Assembly (NCBI GenBank): GCA_024684375.1 | Contig: JAIKWZ010000018.1 | Location: 124,001 to 188,000 of the forward strand | DNA from: Clostridiales bacterium | Lineage (GTDB): Bacteria > Bacillota > Clostridia > Christensenellales > Aristaeellaceae | Direction of reading: 5' to 3' | Length of the DNA: 64,000 nucleotides | Shown here: positions 52,104 to 61,858 of the stretch, one piece after another | Numbering within the stretch: the first letter of the stretch is position 1 | Layout of the letters: the number at the start of each line of letters is the position of its first letter | Notes under the pieces: model-generated | What the model saw: the letters and a program-made list of their open reading frames with translations, nothing else | Told to the model about the DNA's origin: nothing | The model's database searches: none | Translations under genes and position numbers: made by a program

Positions 52104-53266
52104 GACGCAGGACGGTACATTTTATCGCGTTTGGGGCGGTGACGGCATCTGTTGCCCTGACGATCGGCAGCCGCCTGCTGCTGGTCGGTGCGGTCTGCAT
52201 GGGGCTTATACTGATACTGGCGCTGCTGAGCCTTATCCCCGCGCTTGCGACGTTCAGGCTCGCTTCCGTGCAGAGCAGGGACCGGGTCAGGCGGGGAGAA
52301 GAGATCCGTCTTACAGTTTTTTTCTCTTTTTCGGGACTTCTTCCTATCGGCAGCGCGGCCTATCAGGCGGACGCGGGAGTGAGCGCGCGCTTCGGAGGCA
52401 CGCCGTTTTGCCGCTACGAAAGACAGTGTACGCTGCCCGCTGCTCATGTGGGAGTGTTCGAAGCGGGAGAAGGGCGCATGTACCTGACAGACGTGTTCAA
52501 CCTGTTCGTATTCTGCCGTAAGGTCAATTCCGAGAGTTTAAAGTATACAGTGCTGCCCCGGGCTTTTGATGCTGAAAGACCCGGGTATTCTTCGAGAGAA
52601 TCAGGGGCGGGAGAGGTGCGTTTGTCCGATGACGCGAACGAGCCCGCGGGAGTGCGCGAGTGGATGCAGGGCGACGCGCTCAAGCGTGTGCACTGGAAAC
52701 TGAGCACACGCTATATAGACCCGTATACCGGCGCTTTCAGGCCGTATGTGAAGACATACGAAGAGGCCGCCAGGCCTGAGATACTGGTGCTGCCTGTGAC
52801 GGCGGGGCTGTACGGGAACGACGAAGAAAGCCTGAACCGTAAAGACGGCGTGTGCGAATGCGCGCTGAGCGTGTGCGGAGCGTGCCTTAACGCGGGGGAA
52901 AGCGTCAGGCTTCTGGGGCTTTCGCAGGGAACAGACGAGGTGTTCGCCACCTCGCCGGAGGAGACACCGCGCCTGGAGGATCTGCTGGCGCTTTTGGTCT
53001 CGCGTGAGGACGCCCAGCTCAAAACGGCGGTGGAAGAGATCATGCGCCGCAGCCAGACCACGTCCGCCGCGGTGATAGTGACCAGCACTCTGAGCTACGC
53101 CGAGGCCGATATGCTGGTGAGGCTGAGGACGTATTCGGCGCTGGGAGTCAGCCTGATCTACGTTATGGGCGTCCCGGGAGAGAACGACGAGGTCCTGTCG
53201 CGTCTGGACGCGGCAGGGGTGTCAGTGAGCGTGTACGCTCTGGAGGCTGAGGATGAAACAGCTTAA
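52100..53266 (+). CDS. DUF58-domain membrane protein
   Basis: A 388-residue protein with two N-terminal hydrophobic helices (about residues 8-48), a middle region with beta strands and the DUF58 motif REWMQGDALKRVHWKLSTR near 193-211, followed by a VWA-like C-terminal fold. GTG 52100 overlaps the moxR stop (GTGA). In MoxR-DUF58-transglutaminase operons the three proteins are thought to work together at the envelope; the specific process is not established. Confidence 0.92.
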   Translation: MRRRTVHFIAFGAVTASVALTIGSRLLLVGAVCMGLILILALLSLIPALATFRLASVQSRDRVRRGEEIRLTVFFSFSGLLPIGSAAYQADAGVSARFGGTPFCRYERQCTLPAAHVGVFEAGEGRMYLTDVFNLFVFCRKVNSESLKYTVLPRAFDAERPGYSSRESGAGEVRLSDDANEPAGVREWMQGDALKRVHWKLSTRYIDPYTGAFRPYVKTYEEAARPEILVLPVTAGLYGNDEESLNRKDGVCECALSVCGACLNAGESVRLLGLSQGTDEVFATSPEETPRLEDLLALLVSREDAQLKTAVEEIMRRSQTTSAAVIVTSTLSYAEADMLVRLRTYSALGVSLIYVMGVPGENDEVLSRLDAAGVSVSVYALEAEDETA

Positions 53267-55601
53267 GGACGCGCTCAGGAAGCTGGCGCCGGTGCTGCTT
53301 GCCGCCCTGCTGGGCTGCTCGCTTACGCTTTTGTACGATTTTTGGAACCTTGGCAAGCCGGATGCCGGATATGTGATAGGCTATACGCTTCTGGCGGCGG
53401 CGATAGTGTGGCTCATGAGCCTGTCCAGGCTGACCGGCTGGATCACGTTCTGCGCCCTGGTGATCTTTATTCTGGGGAAGCTGCTGGGCGGCTGGAGGCC
53501 GATAGAATACGCGGGCAGGATACTGGAAGCGGCCAAGAGGGGCGAGGTAGGGACTTATGTCAGCCAGCTGGCCCTGACCGCTTCGGTGGGCATCACGCTG
53601 TTCGCGTACATCACGCTGGAGGACTCCACGTATGTCAGCTGGCTTATAAGCTGCACACTGCTTTCGGTCGCGGCGTGCTGGATGCTGGGCATGGAGGCCA
53701 ATGAAGCGTTTTTTGGGCTGCTGGTTTTCGTGCTGTGCTCCATGTACGCGCTCACGGGCAAGCTTAAATACACAGGCTATAAGGCGATGATAAGCCTTGG
53801 GCTTATCGCGGCTCTGGCCGCTACCGCGCTGGTAACGGAAGGGAAGACCGTGCCTGCGCTTGAAGACGCGTCACGCAGGGCGGTAAAGCTCGCGATAGAC
53901 ACATTCAACCTGGACAGGGACGAACTGGAGCAGAGACGCTCATTCAATATAGGCTCCTACGGCTGGCGCACACGGAACGAATCGTTCGGCGGGCCTGCGT
54001 ACCCAAGAAGCGACGAGGTGCTCAGGGTCACCTCAGATGGGACGCTCTATTTGAGGGGTTCGGTCCGCTACACCTACAACGGCCGGGCCTGGGTGGATGA
54101 GAGCAACGCGGAAAAAGCGGGCAAGATCAAGCGATACATGCTTTCGGGCCTGGAGGGGCTGCTGTACAAAGGAGAGTATTCCCGGGCGTTCGACCTGGAC
54201 AAAAGCGGCGAGGACCGGGGTTTCGCGCTGAAGACCGCGTCTGTCGAGGTGCTGGGAGACAACCTGTACTGGGCGGTCTATACGCCCAACCGCACCAAGA
54301 GCGTCGAATCGGAGCTCAAGCTCTATTATAACAATATAGGCGAACTGTTCGCGTCCCGCCAACTGCAAAACGGGGACACGTACTCTTTTGAATACTATGA
54401 GTTCATAAACGCCGACGGGCTGGCCGATATCATAGACGAGGCGGAGGCCGAAACGGACAAAAACTGGCCGTTCGTGGCGCTGCTCAACAGGGACGTGCCC
54501 CAGGGCGTGGACGCGCAGGTGCGCGAGCTGACCCAGCGGATCACCGCGGGCAGCGCTTCCCCGTATGAGGCGGCGCTGGCCATAAGGGATCATCTCAGGC
54601 AGAACGGCAGCTATACGCTCTCGCCCGGTTACGTGCCTGACGGCGCCGATTTTGTCAGCTGGTTCATAAATGACGGAATGAAGGGCTACTGCATGTACTT
54701 CGCCTCGGCCATGACGCTTATGGCGCGCATGGCCGGCCTCCCGGCCAGGTATGTGGAGGGCTATCTGGTTGAAAACGGCGGCAAAGACATACTCGTCACG
54801 GGCAGGAACGCGCACGCCTGGAGCGAAGTGTACTTCAAGGGCTTCGGCTGGGTGACGTTCGACGCCACCCCCGCGGATCCTCATTTTGGCGAAGAGGATA
54901 AAAATGGAAACGACGTCTCCCCGACCGCGACGCCCGCCGCGCCGTCCGTCACGCCTCCCCCCGCGGCAACTCCGTCGCCGTCTCCCGCCCCGTCGCCAAC
55001 CCCGGAAGAGGACGATATGGACTGGCCGGATGATGACTGGCCTGAGGAGCAGCCGTCTCCCACGCCGGACACGTCCCTGCCGGAGCAAGACGACCCGTTC
55101 GGCCAAAATCAAGGCGGCAGCGACTCGGACGACAGCAACGACATGCCCGAACAGACGTCCGGGGGCAAATACATTTGGATCATATTGCTGCTGCTGGCGC
55201 TGCTGGCTGGCGCGGCGGCGCTGGTGACTGCGCGCATACGGAAGACCGTGCCAAAGCGGCGGGAGGCTGTGTACAAGACCAATACCGAGAAGCTGCTTTT
55301 CTGGTACAGGCTGAGCATAGACGTTCTGAAATACCGGGGTATGGACTACGCGCAGGGCTTCACTCCAGCGGAGTTTGCCCTGAGGGCGGTGCAGGCGGAT
55401 CTCGCGCCCGGGGAGTTTACGGCGGTGAGCGCGATCGTTATGCAGGCTGCCTACGGACGTATCGCGCCGACAGGAAAGCAGGTCGCGCAGGCGGAAGACT
55501 GCTACGGGGAGATCGTGCTGCGCGCGGGACGCATTACCCGCGCGAGGCTGCTGCTCAGGCGCCTGCTCGGCGGCGGCAGGGTGAGCCTTAATATCCCCTG
55601 A
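53253..55601 (+). CDS. TgpA-like membrane transglutaminase
   Basis: A 782-residue membrane protein. The N-terminal third holds about six hydrophobic helices (to residue about 205), then an outer domain with the transglutaminase core: Cys480 in KGYCMYFASAM, His521 in NAHAWSEVYF and Asp537 in TFDATP, a complete catalytic triad. A Pro/Ser/Thr-rich linker (about 550-630), a transmembrane helix (IWIILLLLALLAGAAALV near 645) and a cytoplasmic DUF4129-like end follow. It overlaps the DUF58 gene by 14 nt. It may act on proteins at the cell surface. Confidence 0.93.
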   Translation: MKQLKDALRKLAPVLLAALLGCSLTLLYDFWNLGKPDAGYVIGYTLLAAAIVWLMSLSRLTGWITFCALVIFILGKLLGGWRPIEYAGRILEAAKRGEVGTYVSQLALTASVGITLFAYITLEDSTYVSWLISCTLLSVAACWMLGMEANEAFFGLLVFVLCSMYALTGKLKYTGYKAMISLGLIAALAATALVTEGKTVPALEDASRRAVKLAIDTFNLDRDELEQRRSFNIGSYGWRTRNESFGGPAYPRSDEVLRVTSDGTLYLRGSVRYTYNGRAWVDESNAEKAGKIKRYMLSGLEGLLYKGEYSRAFDLDKSGEDRGFALKTASVEVLGDNLYWAVYTPNRTKSVESELKLYYNNIGELFASRQLQNGDTYSFEYYEFINADGLADIIDEAEAETDKNWPFVALLNRDVPQGVDAQVRELTQRITAGSASPYEAALAIRDHLRQNGSYTLSPGYVPDGADFVSWFINDGMKGYCMYFASAMTLMARMAGLPARYVEGYLVENGGKDILVTGRNAHAWSEVYFKGFGWVTFDATPADPHFGEEDKNGNDVSPTATPAAPSVTPPPAATPSPSPAPSPTPEEDDMDWPDDDWPEEQPSPTPDTSLPEQDDPFGQNQGGSDSDDSNDMPEQTSGGKYIWIILLLLALLAGAAALVTARIRKTVPKRREAVYKTNTEKLLFWYRLSIDVLKYRGMDYAQGFTPAEFALRAVQADLAPGEFTAVSAIVMQAAYGRIAPTGKQVAQAEDCYGEIVLRAGRITRARLLLRRLLGGGRVSLNIP

Positions 55602-55604
55602 GAC

Positions 55605-55634
55605 TTGCATTGAAGCCGTAAAAAGTGGTATAAT
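55605..55634 (+). promoter_or_regulatory. Promoter of secA
   Basis: TTGCAT (55605-55610), 18-nt spacer, TATAAT (55629-55634), 28 nt before the secA ATG. Confidence 0.75.
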
Positions 55635-55661
55635 GCAGGCAGATTAAAATGGGAGATTATG

Positions 55662-58367
55662 ATGGAAAAACTGTTTGAGAAAGTAAAAGGGCTGCTTTCC
55701 GGTTCCAATGAGGCCGAAGTCAAAAAACTGATGAAAACCGTGAAGCTGATAGAGGCGAAGCGGGATGAATATGAAAAGCTGTCAGACGCGGAGCTCAGGG
55801 CCAAGACCGAGAGCTTCCGCGCTATGGTCAAAGAGGGCAGGACCCTGGATGAACTGATGGTAGACGCGCTGGCAGCGGTCAGGGAGGGCGCTTTTCGCGC
55901 CATAGGCCAAAGAGCCTATCCCGTGCAGCTGGCGGGCGCGATCGTGCTGCATCAGGGCCGTATAGCTGAGCTGAAGACCGGCGAAGGCAAAACGCTCACC
56001 GCCGCGCTTGCCGCGTACCTTAACGCGCTCCCCGGCGCGGGCGTGCACGTAGTCACGGTAAACGACTACCTGGCTAAATACCATTCCGAGTGGATGGGCA
56101 AGATCTACCGCTTTATGGGCATGCAGGTAGGCCTCATCCTTCACGACATGACCCCGGAGCAGAGGCAGGAAGCCTACCGGGCGGACATAACCTACGCCAC
56201 CAACAACGAACTGGGCTTCGATTACCTTAGGGACAACATGGTGGTCGAGAAAGAGCGCATGGTGCAGCGCCCGCTCAATTTCGCAATAGTGGACGAGGTG
56301 GACTCGATACTCATAGACGAGGCGCGCACCCCTCTTATCATCAGCGGCCAGGGGGAAAAGTCCACCGAGCTTTACAACATGGCGGACAGGTTCGTGTGCA
56401 CGCTGAGGGAGGGCGAGGACAAGGACTTCACCAAGGACGAAAAGGAGAAGACGATCTCGCTTACCGAGCTGGGCGTAAGCAAGGCAGAGCAGGCGTTCAA
56501 CATCGAAAACCTGGCCGAGATACAGAACAACGAGCTTTATCACCACATACTGGCGGCTCTGCGGGCTCACGCTCTGATGAAACGTGACGTGGATTACGTG
56601 GTCAAGGACGGGCAGGTCGTGATAGTGGATGAGTTTACCGGCCGCCTTATGACCGGCCGGCGCTATTCCGACGGCCTGCATCAGGCCATCGAGGCCAAGG
56701 AGCACGTCAAGGTGGAAAGGGAAAGCAAGACCCTGGCTACCATCACATTCCAGAACTACTTCCGTATGTACAAAAAGATAAGCGGCATGACGGGTACCGC
56801 CAAGACCGAGGAGGAAGAGTTCCAGGGCATATACAAGCTGGACGTGGTGTGCATACCCACAAACCGTCCCATGATCAGAAAGGACTACAACGACGCGGTC
56901 TACACCACGATGAAAGGCAAGTTCGATGCCGTGGCGGACGAAGTGGAAAAACTGCACGCCACCGGCCAGCCTGTGCTGGTGGGCACGGTGTCCGTTGAAA
57001 AGAGCGAATATGTCAGCAGACTGCTGGAAAGGAAAGGCATCCGCCACACGGTGCTCAACGCCAAATTCCACGAGAAGGAAGCCGAGATCGTGGCTCAGGC
57101 GGGCAAAAAAGGCGCGGTGACCATATCTACCAACATGGCTGGCCGCGGCACGGACATACTTCTGGGCGGCAACGCGGAGTTCATGGCCAAACATGAACTG
57201 CGTCTCCAGGGTTACGACGACGCGATGATAGAGGAAGCGGTAGGCCATTCCGAAGAAGTGGGACAGGAGATACTGGAACTGCGCCAAAAGTACAACGAGC
57301 TGTATGAGATCCATAAAAAAGTGACTGACCGCGAACATGACGAAGTCGTGAAGCTGGGCGGTCTGTACATAATAGGCACCGAGCGTCATGAGAGCCGCCG
57401 TATCGACAACCAGCTGCGCGGGCGTTCCGGCCGCCAGGGCGATCCGGGGGCCAGCCGCTTCTTTATCTCCCTTGAGGACGATCTTATGCGCCTGTTCGGT
57501 TCCGACCGTATCCGTCCCATGGTGGAGAGGCTGGGCCTTAAGGAAAACGAGCGCATAGAGTACGGCATCCTCTCAAAGCAGATAGAGGCCAGCCAGAAGC
57601 GGGTTGAAGGGCGCAACTATGACATCCGCAAAAGCGTGCTGGAGTACGACGACGTGATGAACACCCAGCGCAACATCATCTACGCCCAGCGGCGGCAGGT
57701 GCTGGAAGGCGAAGACATGCTTTCCGTCATAAACGACATGCGCGACACTATACTCTCCGAGGCGATGGATACCTTCTGCGCCCCGGACGCGCCGCCCGAA
57801 AACTGGGACATCAAGGGCATGGGCGAGTATCTGGAGCGTATCTGCGTGGCAAAAGGGCAGGTCAGGGCGGCGTTTGAAAGCCTGGATCCCGCCACGCGGG
57901 AAGGCTTCTATCAGGCGGTGCGGAAGTCCAGCCTGGACACTTATGCCCGCCGGGAAAAGATGATCTCGGACGCGGGATTCGACATGCGTGAGGTGGAGCG
58001 CACTTTCCTGCTCAACAGCGTGGACACCCGCTGGATGGACCATATCGATGCCATGGATGTGCTGCGCGAGGGCATCGGCCTGCGAGCCTACGCCCAGCGG
58101 CAGCCGATCGTGGAGTACCAGCACGAGGGCTATGACATGTTCGAGGAAATGGTGCACCTTATACAGGAGGACACCCTCCGCAAGCTCTACATGGCTATAA
58201 TAACCCGTCCGCCGGAGAGAAAAGAAGTTGCCAAAAACATATCCACCAATCAGGACGCGCAGGTGTCCAGAGCGCCCATAAGGGTGATAAAGAAAGTGGG
58301 CAGGAATGAGCCCTGTCCCTGCGGCAGCGGGCTGAAATTCAAGAACTGCCACGGCAAAAACGCGTAA
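55662..58367 (+). CDS. secA: Preprotein translocase ATPase SecA
   Basis: A 901-residue motor for Sec-dependent export. Walker [12 protein letters not shown] lies near 104-114 and the [13 protein letters not shown] segment near 210-222; the preprotein cross-linking domain, helicase domain 2 ([17 protein letters not shown] near 490) and the zinc-binding C-terminus ([15 protein letters not shown] near 884-898) are all present. ATG 55662 is preferred over ATG 55659 because GGGAG lies 6 nt before it. It is followed by prfB, the conserved Bacillota order. Confidence 0.97.
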   Translation: MEKLFEKVKGLLSGSNEAEVKKLMKTVKLIEAKRDEYEKLSDAELRAKTESFRAMVKEGRTLDELMVDALAAVREGAFRAIGQRAYPVQLAGAIVLHQGRIAELKTGEGKTLTAALAAYLNALPGAGVHVVTVNDYLAKYHSEWMGKIYRFMGMQVGLILHDMTPEQRQEAYRADITYATNNELGFDYLRDNMVVEKERMVQRPLNFAIVDEVDSILIDEARTPLIISGQGEKSTELYNMADRFVCTLREGEDKDFTKDEKEKTISLTELGVSKAEQAFNIENLAEIQNNELYHHILAALRAHALMKRDVDYVVKDGQVVIVDEFTGRLMTGRRYSDGLHQAIEAKEHVKVERESKTLATITFQNYFRMYKKISGMTGTAKTEEEEFQGIYKLDVVCIPTNRPMIRKDYNDAVYTTMKGKFDAVADEVEKLHATGQPVLVGTVSVEKSEYVSRLLERKGIRHTVLNAKFHEKEAEIVAQAGKKGAVTISTNMAGRGTDILLGGNAEFMAKHELRLQGYDDAMIEEAVGHSEEVGQEILELRQKYNELYEIHKKVTDREHDEVVKLGGLYIIGTERHESRRIDNQLRGRSGRQGDPGASRFFISLEDDLMRLFGSDRIRPMVERLGLKENERIEYGILSKQIEASQKRVEGRNYDIRKSVLEYDDVMNTQRNIIYAQRRQVLEGEDMLSVINDMRDTILSEAMDTFCAPDAPPENWDIKGMGEYLERICVAKGQVRAAFESLDPATREGFYQAVRKSSLDTYARREKMISDAGFDMREVERTFLLNSVDTRWMDHIDAMDVLREGIGLRAYAQRQPIVEYQHEGYDMFEEMVHLIQEDTLRKLYMAIITRPPERKEVAKNISTNQDAQVSRAPIRVIKKVGRNEPCPCGSGLKFKNCHGKNA

Positions 58368-58380
58368 GGAGTTTTTTGAG

Positions 58381-59478
58381 ATGTACGAATCCGAAGTCTT
58401 CCGTCAGGAGATAACCCAGCTCAAGGAGATGCTGAAGGACACGGAAAAGTCCCTTAACATTGAAGGGCTTAAAGAGCAGCTGGTGGAATACCAGGAGGAC
58501 ATGGCCTCCGATGGCTTCTGGGATGACGTGGAAAGGGCGCAGAGGATCAACAAGCTCATGCGTTCCTGCGAAAACAGGATAAACCACTACAAAAGCCTGG
58601 AAAGCCGGCTGGAGGACACAGAGATAATGCTGGAACTCAGCCAGGACGAGGAAGGCGACGAACTGGCGGAGGACATTTCCAAAGAGCTCAAGCAGCTCAG
58701 GGAAGAGATGGAGAGCCTGAAGCTTACTACCCTGCTCACCGGAAAATACGACGCCTGCGACTGCATACTGTCACTGCACGCGGGGGCGGGCGGCACTGAG
58801 GCTCAGGACTGGACGCAGATGCTTTACCGCATGTACACCCGTTTCGGTGAAAGGATGGGCTTTACCGTAAGGGAGCTGGACATGCTGGACGGGGACGAGG
58901 CGGGCATAAAAAGCGTCACCTGGGAAGTGAGCGGTGACTACGCCTACGGCTTTATGAAAAGCGAAAGGGGTGTGCACCGTCTGGTGCGCATTTCTCCCTT
59001 CGATGCCAACGCGAGGCGGCATACGTCTTTTGCGTCCTTGGATGTGGCCCCGGTCATAGAGGATGAGGGCGAGATACCCATCGAGCCTGACGACCTGCGC
59101 ATAGACACCTACCGTTCCAGCGGCAAGGGCGGACAGCACGTAAACCGTACCGATTCCGCCGTACGCATCACCCACCTGCCCACGGGCATAGTGGTGCAGT
59201 GCCAGAACGAGCGCAGCCAGATACAAAACAAGGAGACATGTTTCAGGATGCTGCGCGCCCGCCTGGCCGAGCTGCAGGAGCAAAAGCGGCAGGAGCTGAT
59301 GGGCGAGGTCAAGGGTGAGCTCAAGAAGATAGAGTGGGGCAGCCAGATACGCTCCTACGTGTTCCAGCCATACACCATGGTCAAGGATCACCGCACCAAT
59401 TACGAAACGGGCAATATCGACGAAGTTATGGACGGCGATCTGGAGGGTTTCGTGACCGCGTACCTGCAAAAGCTGTAA
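58381..59478 (+). CDS. prfB: Peptide chain release factor 2
   Basis: A 365-residue release factor for UAA and UGA. The stop-recognition tripeptide SPF is at 205-207 (RISPFDANARRH) and GGQ at 250-252 (SGKGGQHVNRTDSA). The reading frame is continuous: where many prfB genes have a CTTTGAC programmed +1 frameshift near codon 25, this gene reads TCC CTT AAC with no in-frame stop. Autoregulation by frameshifting is therefore absent. AAGGAG precedes ATG 58381, 13 nt after secA. Confidence 0.96.
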   Translation: MYESEVFRQEITQLKEMLKDTEKSLNIEGLKEQLVEYQEDMASDGFWDDVERAQRINKLMRSCENRINHYKSLESRLEDTEIMLELSQDEEGDELAEDISKELKQLREEMESLKLTTLLTGKYDACDCILSLHAGAGGTEAQDWTQMLYRMYTRFGERMGFTVRELDMLDGDEAGIKSVTWEVSGDYAYGFMKSERGVHRLVRISPFDANARRHTSFASLDVAPVIEDEGEIPIEPDDLRIDTYRSSGKGGQHVNRTDSAVRITHLPTGIVVQCQNERSQIQNKETCFRMLRARLAELQEQKRQELMGEVKGELKKIEWGSQIRSYVFQPYTMVKDHRTNYETGNIDEVMDGDLEGFVTAYLQKL

Positions 59479-59479
59479 G

Positions 59480-60547
59480 ATGAGATCATTTTTTGATGAA
59501 ACGGCTGAGAAAGCGAAGGCGCTCGCGGTAAAAGGGGAAGCAACCATTCTGGCGGTGGAGTCCAGCTGCGACGAGACCGCCGTAGCGATAGTAAAAAACG
59601 GGCGGCAAGTTCTGGCAAATGAGATCTCAAGCCAGATAGACATACACGCGCTGTACGGGGGCGTGGTCCCCGAGATCGCCAGCCGCATGCACGTTGAGGC
59701 GCTGAGTATCCTGTACCGCAGCGCGCTGAAAAACGCGGGTATCGGCCCGGATGAACTCGACGCGGTGGCTGTCACTTACGGCCCGGGACTGGTGGGCGCG
59801 CTGCTCACGGGAGTGAGTTTCGCGAAGGCGCTGGCTTACGCGCTGGGCGTGCCTCTGGTAAAGGTGAACCACATAGAGGGGCATGTAAGCGCGAACTTCG
59901 TGGCCGACACGACGCTTGAGCCTCCCTTCGTGTGCCTGGTCGCCAGCGGGGGGCACAGCCACCTGGTAAACGTGAGCAGGTACGGAGAGTACGAGATGCT
60001 GGGGCATACGGTGGACGACGCGGCGGGTGAGGCGTTCGACAAGGTCGCCCGCGTACTGGACATCCCTTACCCGGGCGGCCCGCTGCTTGACAAGCTGGCG
60101 GAGGAAGGCGACGAAAACCGCTATGTCTTCCCCAAAATGCACACGGTGAACCGTTACGATTATTCCTTCAGTGGCCTTAAGACCGCGGTGATAAACCAGG
60201 CGCACTCCATACGCCAGGCGGGCGGGGAGATCGTCGCCAGGGACTGGGCAGCCTCATTCAGAAAAGCAGTAGTGGACGCGCTGCTGGACAAGGCGCTGCT
60301 TGCCGTAAAGGACACCGGAGCTAAAAAGCTGGCGCTGGCGGGAGGAGTGGCCGCAAACCGGCTGCTTAGGCGCGAAGCGCTCAGGCGCGGCGAGCAGGCG
60401 GGACTCAGGGTCTACATGCCTCCGATAGGCCTGTGCACGGATAATGCAGTGATGATCGGCTCCGCCGCGTATTACCGGCTGATAAAAGGGGAGATCTCTG
60501 AACTCGACCTTAACGCCCAGCCTTCCATAAGGCTGATAGAGGAATAG
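59480..60547 (+). CDS. tsaD: tRNA t6A threonylcarbamoyltransferase subunit TsaD
   Basis: A 355-residue ASKHA-fold enzyme. Metal ligands His131 and His135 are in NHIEGH; AVESSCDETAVAIV near 25-38, GPGLVGALLTG near 98-108, CLVASGGHSHLV near 152-163 and GGVAANRLLR near 292-301 are family blocks. It starts at ATG 59480, one base after the prfB stop. The N-terminal 20 residues before ILAVESSCDE are a little longer than usual. The product t6A is the substrate of MtaB, also coded in this window. Confidence 0.95.
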   Translation: MRSFFDETAEKAKALAVKGEATILAVESSCDETAVAIVKNGRQVLANEISSQIDIHALYGGVVPEIASRMHVEALSILYRSALKNAGIGPDELDAVAVTYGPGLVGALLTGVSFAKALAYALGVPLVKVNHIEGHVSANFVADTTLEPPFVCLVASGGHSHLVNVSRYGEYEMLGHTVDDAAGEAFDKVARVLDIPYPGGPLLDKLAEEGDENRYVFPKMHTVNRYDYSFSGLKTAVINQAHSIRQAGGEIVARDWAASFRKAVVDALLDKALLAVKDTGAKKLALAGGVAANRLLRREALRRGEQAGLRVYMPPIGLCTDNAVMIGSAAYYRLIKGEISELDLNAQPSIRLIEE

Positions 60548-60548
60548 C

Positions 60549-61430
60549 ATGCTGTATCTTGAGCTGGCCGCGCTGGTCACACTGTTTTCGCTGCAGTCCC
60601 TGTTCACAAAGCTGTATTCAGACGCCTATGACGGCACGAACCGGGACGTGGCCACTGGCATTTTTTCGGTGAGCTACGGCCTGTTTATAGCCATAGCCAC
60701 GTTTCTGAGCGCTGGCCTGCGCTTCAGCCCCAGCCCCGCGACGCTGCTGTACGGCGCACTGAACGCGTGCGTGCTGGTGCTGTACAATATCTCGATAATC
60801 AACTCGGCCAAGCGCGGCAGCTACGCGTTCCTGATGATATGCTCGATGTTCGGCGGCATACTGGTGCCGCTGACGGGAGGCTGGATACTGTTCGGTGAAA
60901 CGCTGACGCTGCTGCAGCTTTTGGGCGTGGCGCTCATGCTGGCGGCCATGCTGCTTATGAACAGCAGCGACCTGAGCCTTAAGGGCAGCAAGAAGGGCTA
61001 CTTCCTGTGGTGCGCGCTGCTGTTTCTGGCCAACGGCCTGTACAGCACGGTGATGAACATACAGTCCACCGTAATGGAAGGCAGGGAACGCTCGGAGATG
61101 CTGATAGTCCTGTTCGGGCTGTCATCGCTGTTCGCATGCGCTCTGGAGGCGGCAAACGGACGGGGCAGCGACGTCATACGCGGCTATAAAATGGGCCTGA
61201 AGCCGGCACTGTTTCTGGTCTGCGCCTGCGCCAGCGCGTTTCTGGGCGCGAACCTTTTGCTGTATCTGCTCACGCGCATGCAAAGCGGCATCCTCTTCAC
61301 CATTGACGACGGGGGCGTGCTGCTTTTGAGCCTGGTGTTCTCGGTCGCCCTGTTTAAGGAAAAACTCACGTGGCTGCAGATGCTGGGCATGGCGCTGGCG
61401 TTGGGCAGCATAGTGCTGGTGAACGCGTAG
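60549..61430 (+). CDS. EamA/DMT-family transporter
   Basis: A 293-residue protein with ten hydrophobic helices in two EamA-like halves (about 1-135 and 150-293). Each half ends with the typical ILFGETLTLLQLLGVALMLAAML-like or LFKEKLTWLQMLGMALALGSIVL-like pair of helices (GETLTLLQLLGVAL near 117, KEKLTWLQMLGMAL near 271). Substrate unknown. It follows tsaD by one base and is probably co-transcribed with it. Confidence 0.9.
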   Translation: MLYLELAALVTLFSLQSLFTKLYSDAYDGTNRDVATGIFSVSYGLFIAIATFLSAGLRFSPSPATLLYGALNACVLVLYNISIINSAKRGSYAFLMICSMFGGILVPLTGGWILFGETLTLLQLLGVALMLAAMLLMNSSDLSLKGSKKGYFLWCALLFLANGLYSTVMNIQSTVMEGRERSEMLIVLFGLSSLFACALEAANGRGSDVIRGYKMGLKPALFLVCACASAFLGANLLLYLLTRMQSGILFTIDDGGVLLLSLVFSVALFKEKLTWLQMLGMALALGSIVLVNA

Positions 61431-61450
61431 ACCGCGCGTGCCGGCAAAGG

Positions 61451-61479
61451 TTGACAGCGCAAAAAGGAATCTGTAGAAT
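61451..61479 (+). promoter_or_regulatory. Sigma-A promoter of the ArsC/Spx-like gene
   Basis: TTGACA (61451-61456), 17-nt spacer, TAGAAT (61474-61479). Confidence 0.85.
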
Positions 61480-61501
61480 AGTTCTGCCTGGGAGAAAACG
61501 A

Positions 61502-61858
61502 ATGGCCATACAACTGTACTTCTGCAAAAACGATTTCGATACCCAGAAGATCCGCCGCTTCTTTAAGGAAAGGCGGATAAACGTGCAGGAAGTGGATCTG
61601 AAAAAGCATGCTCCCGGTGCGCGGGAATTAAAGCTGTTCGCTTCCAAAGCGGGCGGTTACGCCGCGCTTGTGGATGACCGTACTAAGGGAGAGAGGGCGG
61701 ATTACATAAGGCAGCTGAGCATTGAAGACGTGATAGAGCAGGAACTGCTGGAGAACCCCGCACTGATAAAGACCCCCATAGTCAGGGACGGAAACAAGGT
61801 CCTGTTCGGTTTTGACGAGAAGACGCTGAACGATTGGCTGAAGGGAGACGGAAAATGA
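61502..61858 (+). CDS. ArsC/Spx-family thioredoxin-fold protein
   Basis: A 118-residue protein of the ArsC/Spx/YffB fold: MAIQLYFCKNDFDTQKIRRFF at the start (motif region 5-15), KKHAPGARELKLF, and IKTPIVRDGNKVLFGFDEKTL, the TPIVR-like cis-Pro strand. The active-site Cys of the family (in NCDT or PxCxxC) is not in its usual place: the aligned segment reads KNDFDTQ, and only Cys8 lies nearby. ATG 61502 has GGGAGA 7 nt upstream. Arsenate reduction is therefore doubtful; a regulatory Spx-like or glutathione-independent role is possible. Confidence 0.85.
   Translation: MAIQLYFCKNDFDTQKIRRFFKERRINVQEVDLKKHAPGARELKLFASKAGGYAALVDDRTKGERADYIRQLSIEDVIEQELLENPALIKTPIVRDGNKVLFGFDEKTLNDWLKGDGK

Noticed and set aside
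54033-55610. 525-codon minus-strand frame inside the transglutaminase gene
   Set aside because: Arg/His-rich shadow of the Pro/Ser/Thr linker and flanking codons, without a recognisable domain.
55782-57389. 535-codon minus-strand frame inside secA
   Set aside because: Antisense shadow of a highly biased conserved gene. Composition is odd and there is no ribosome site, so it is not a gene.
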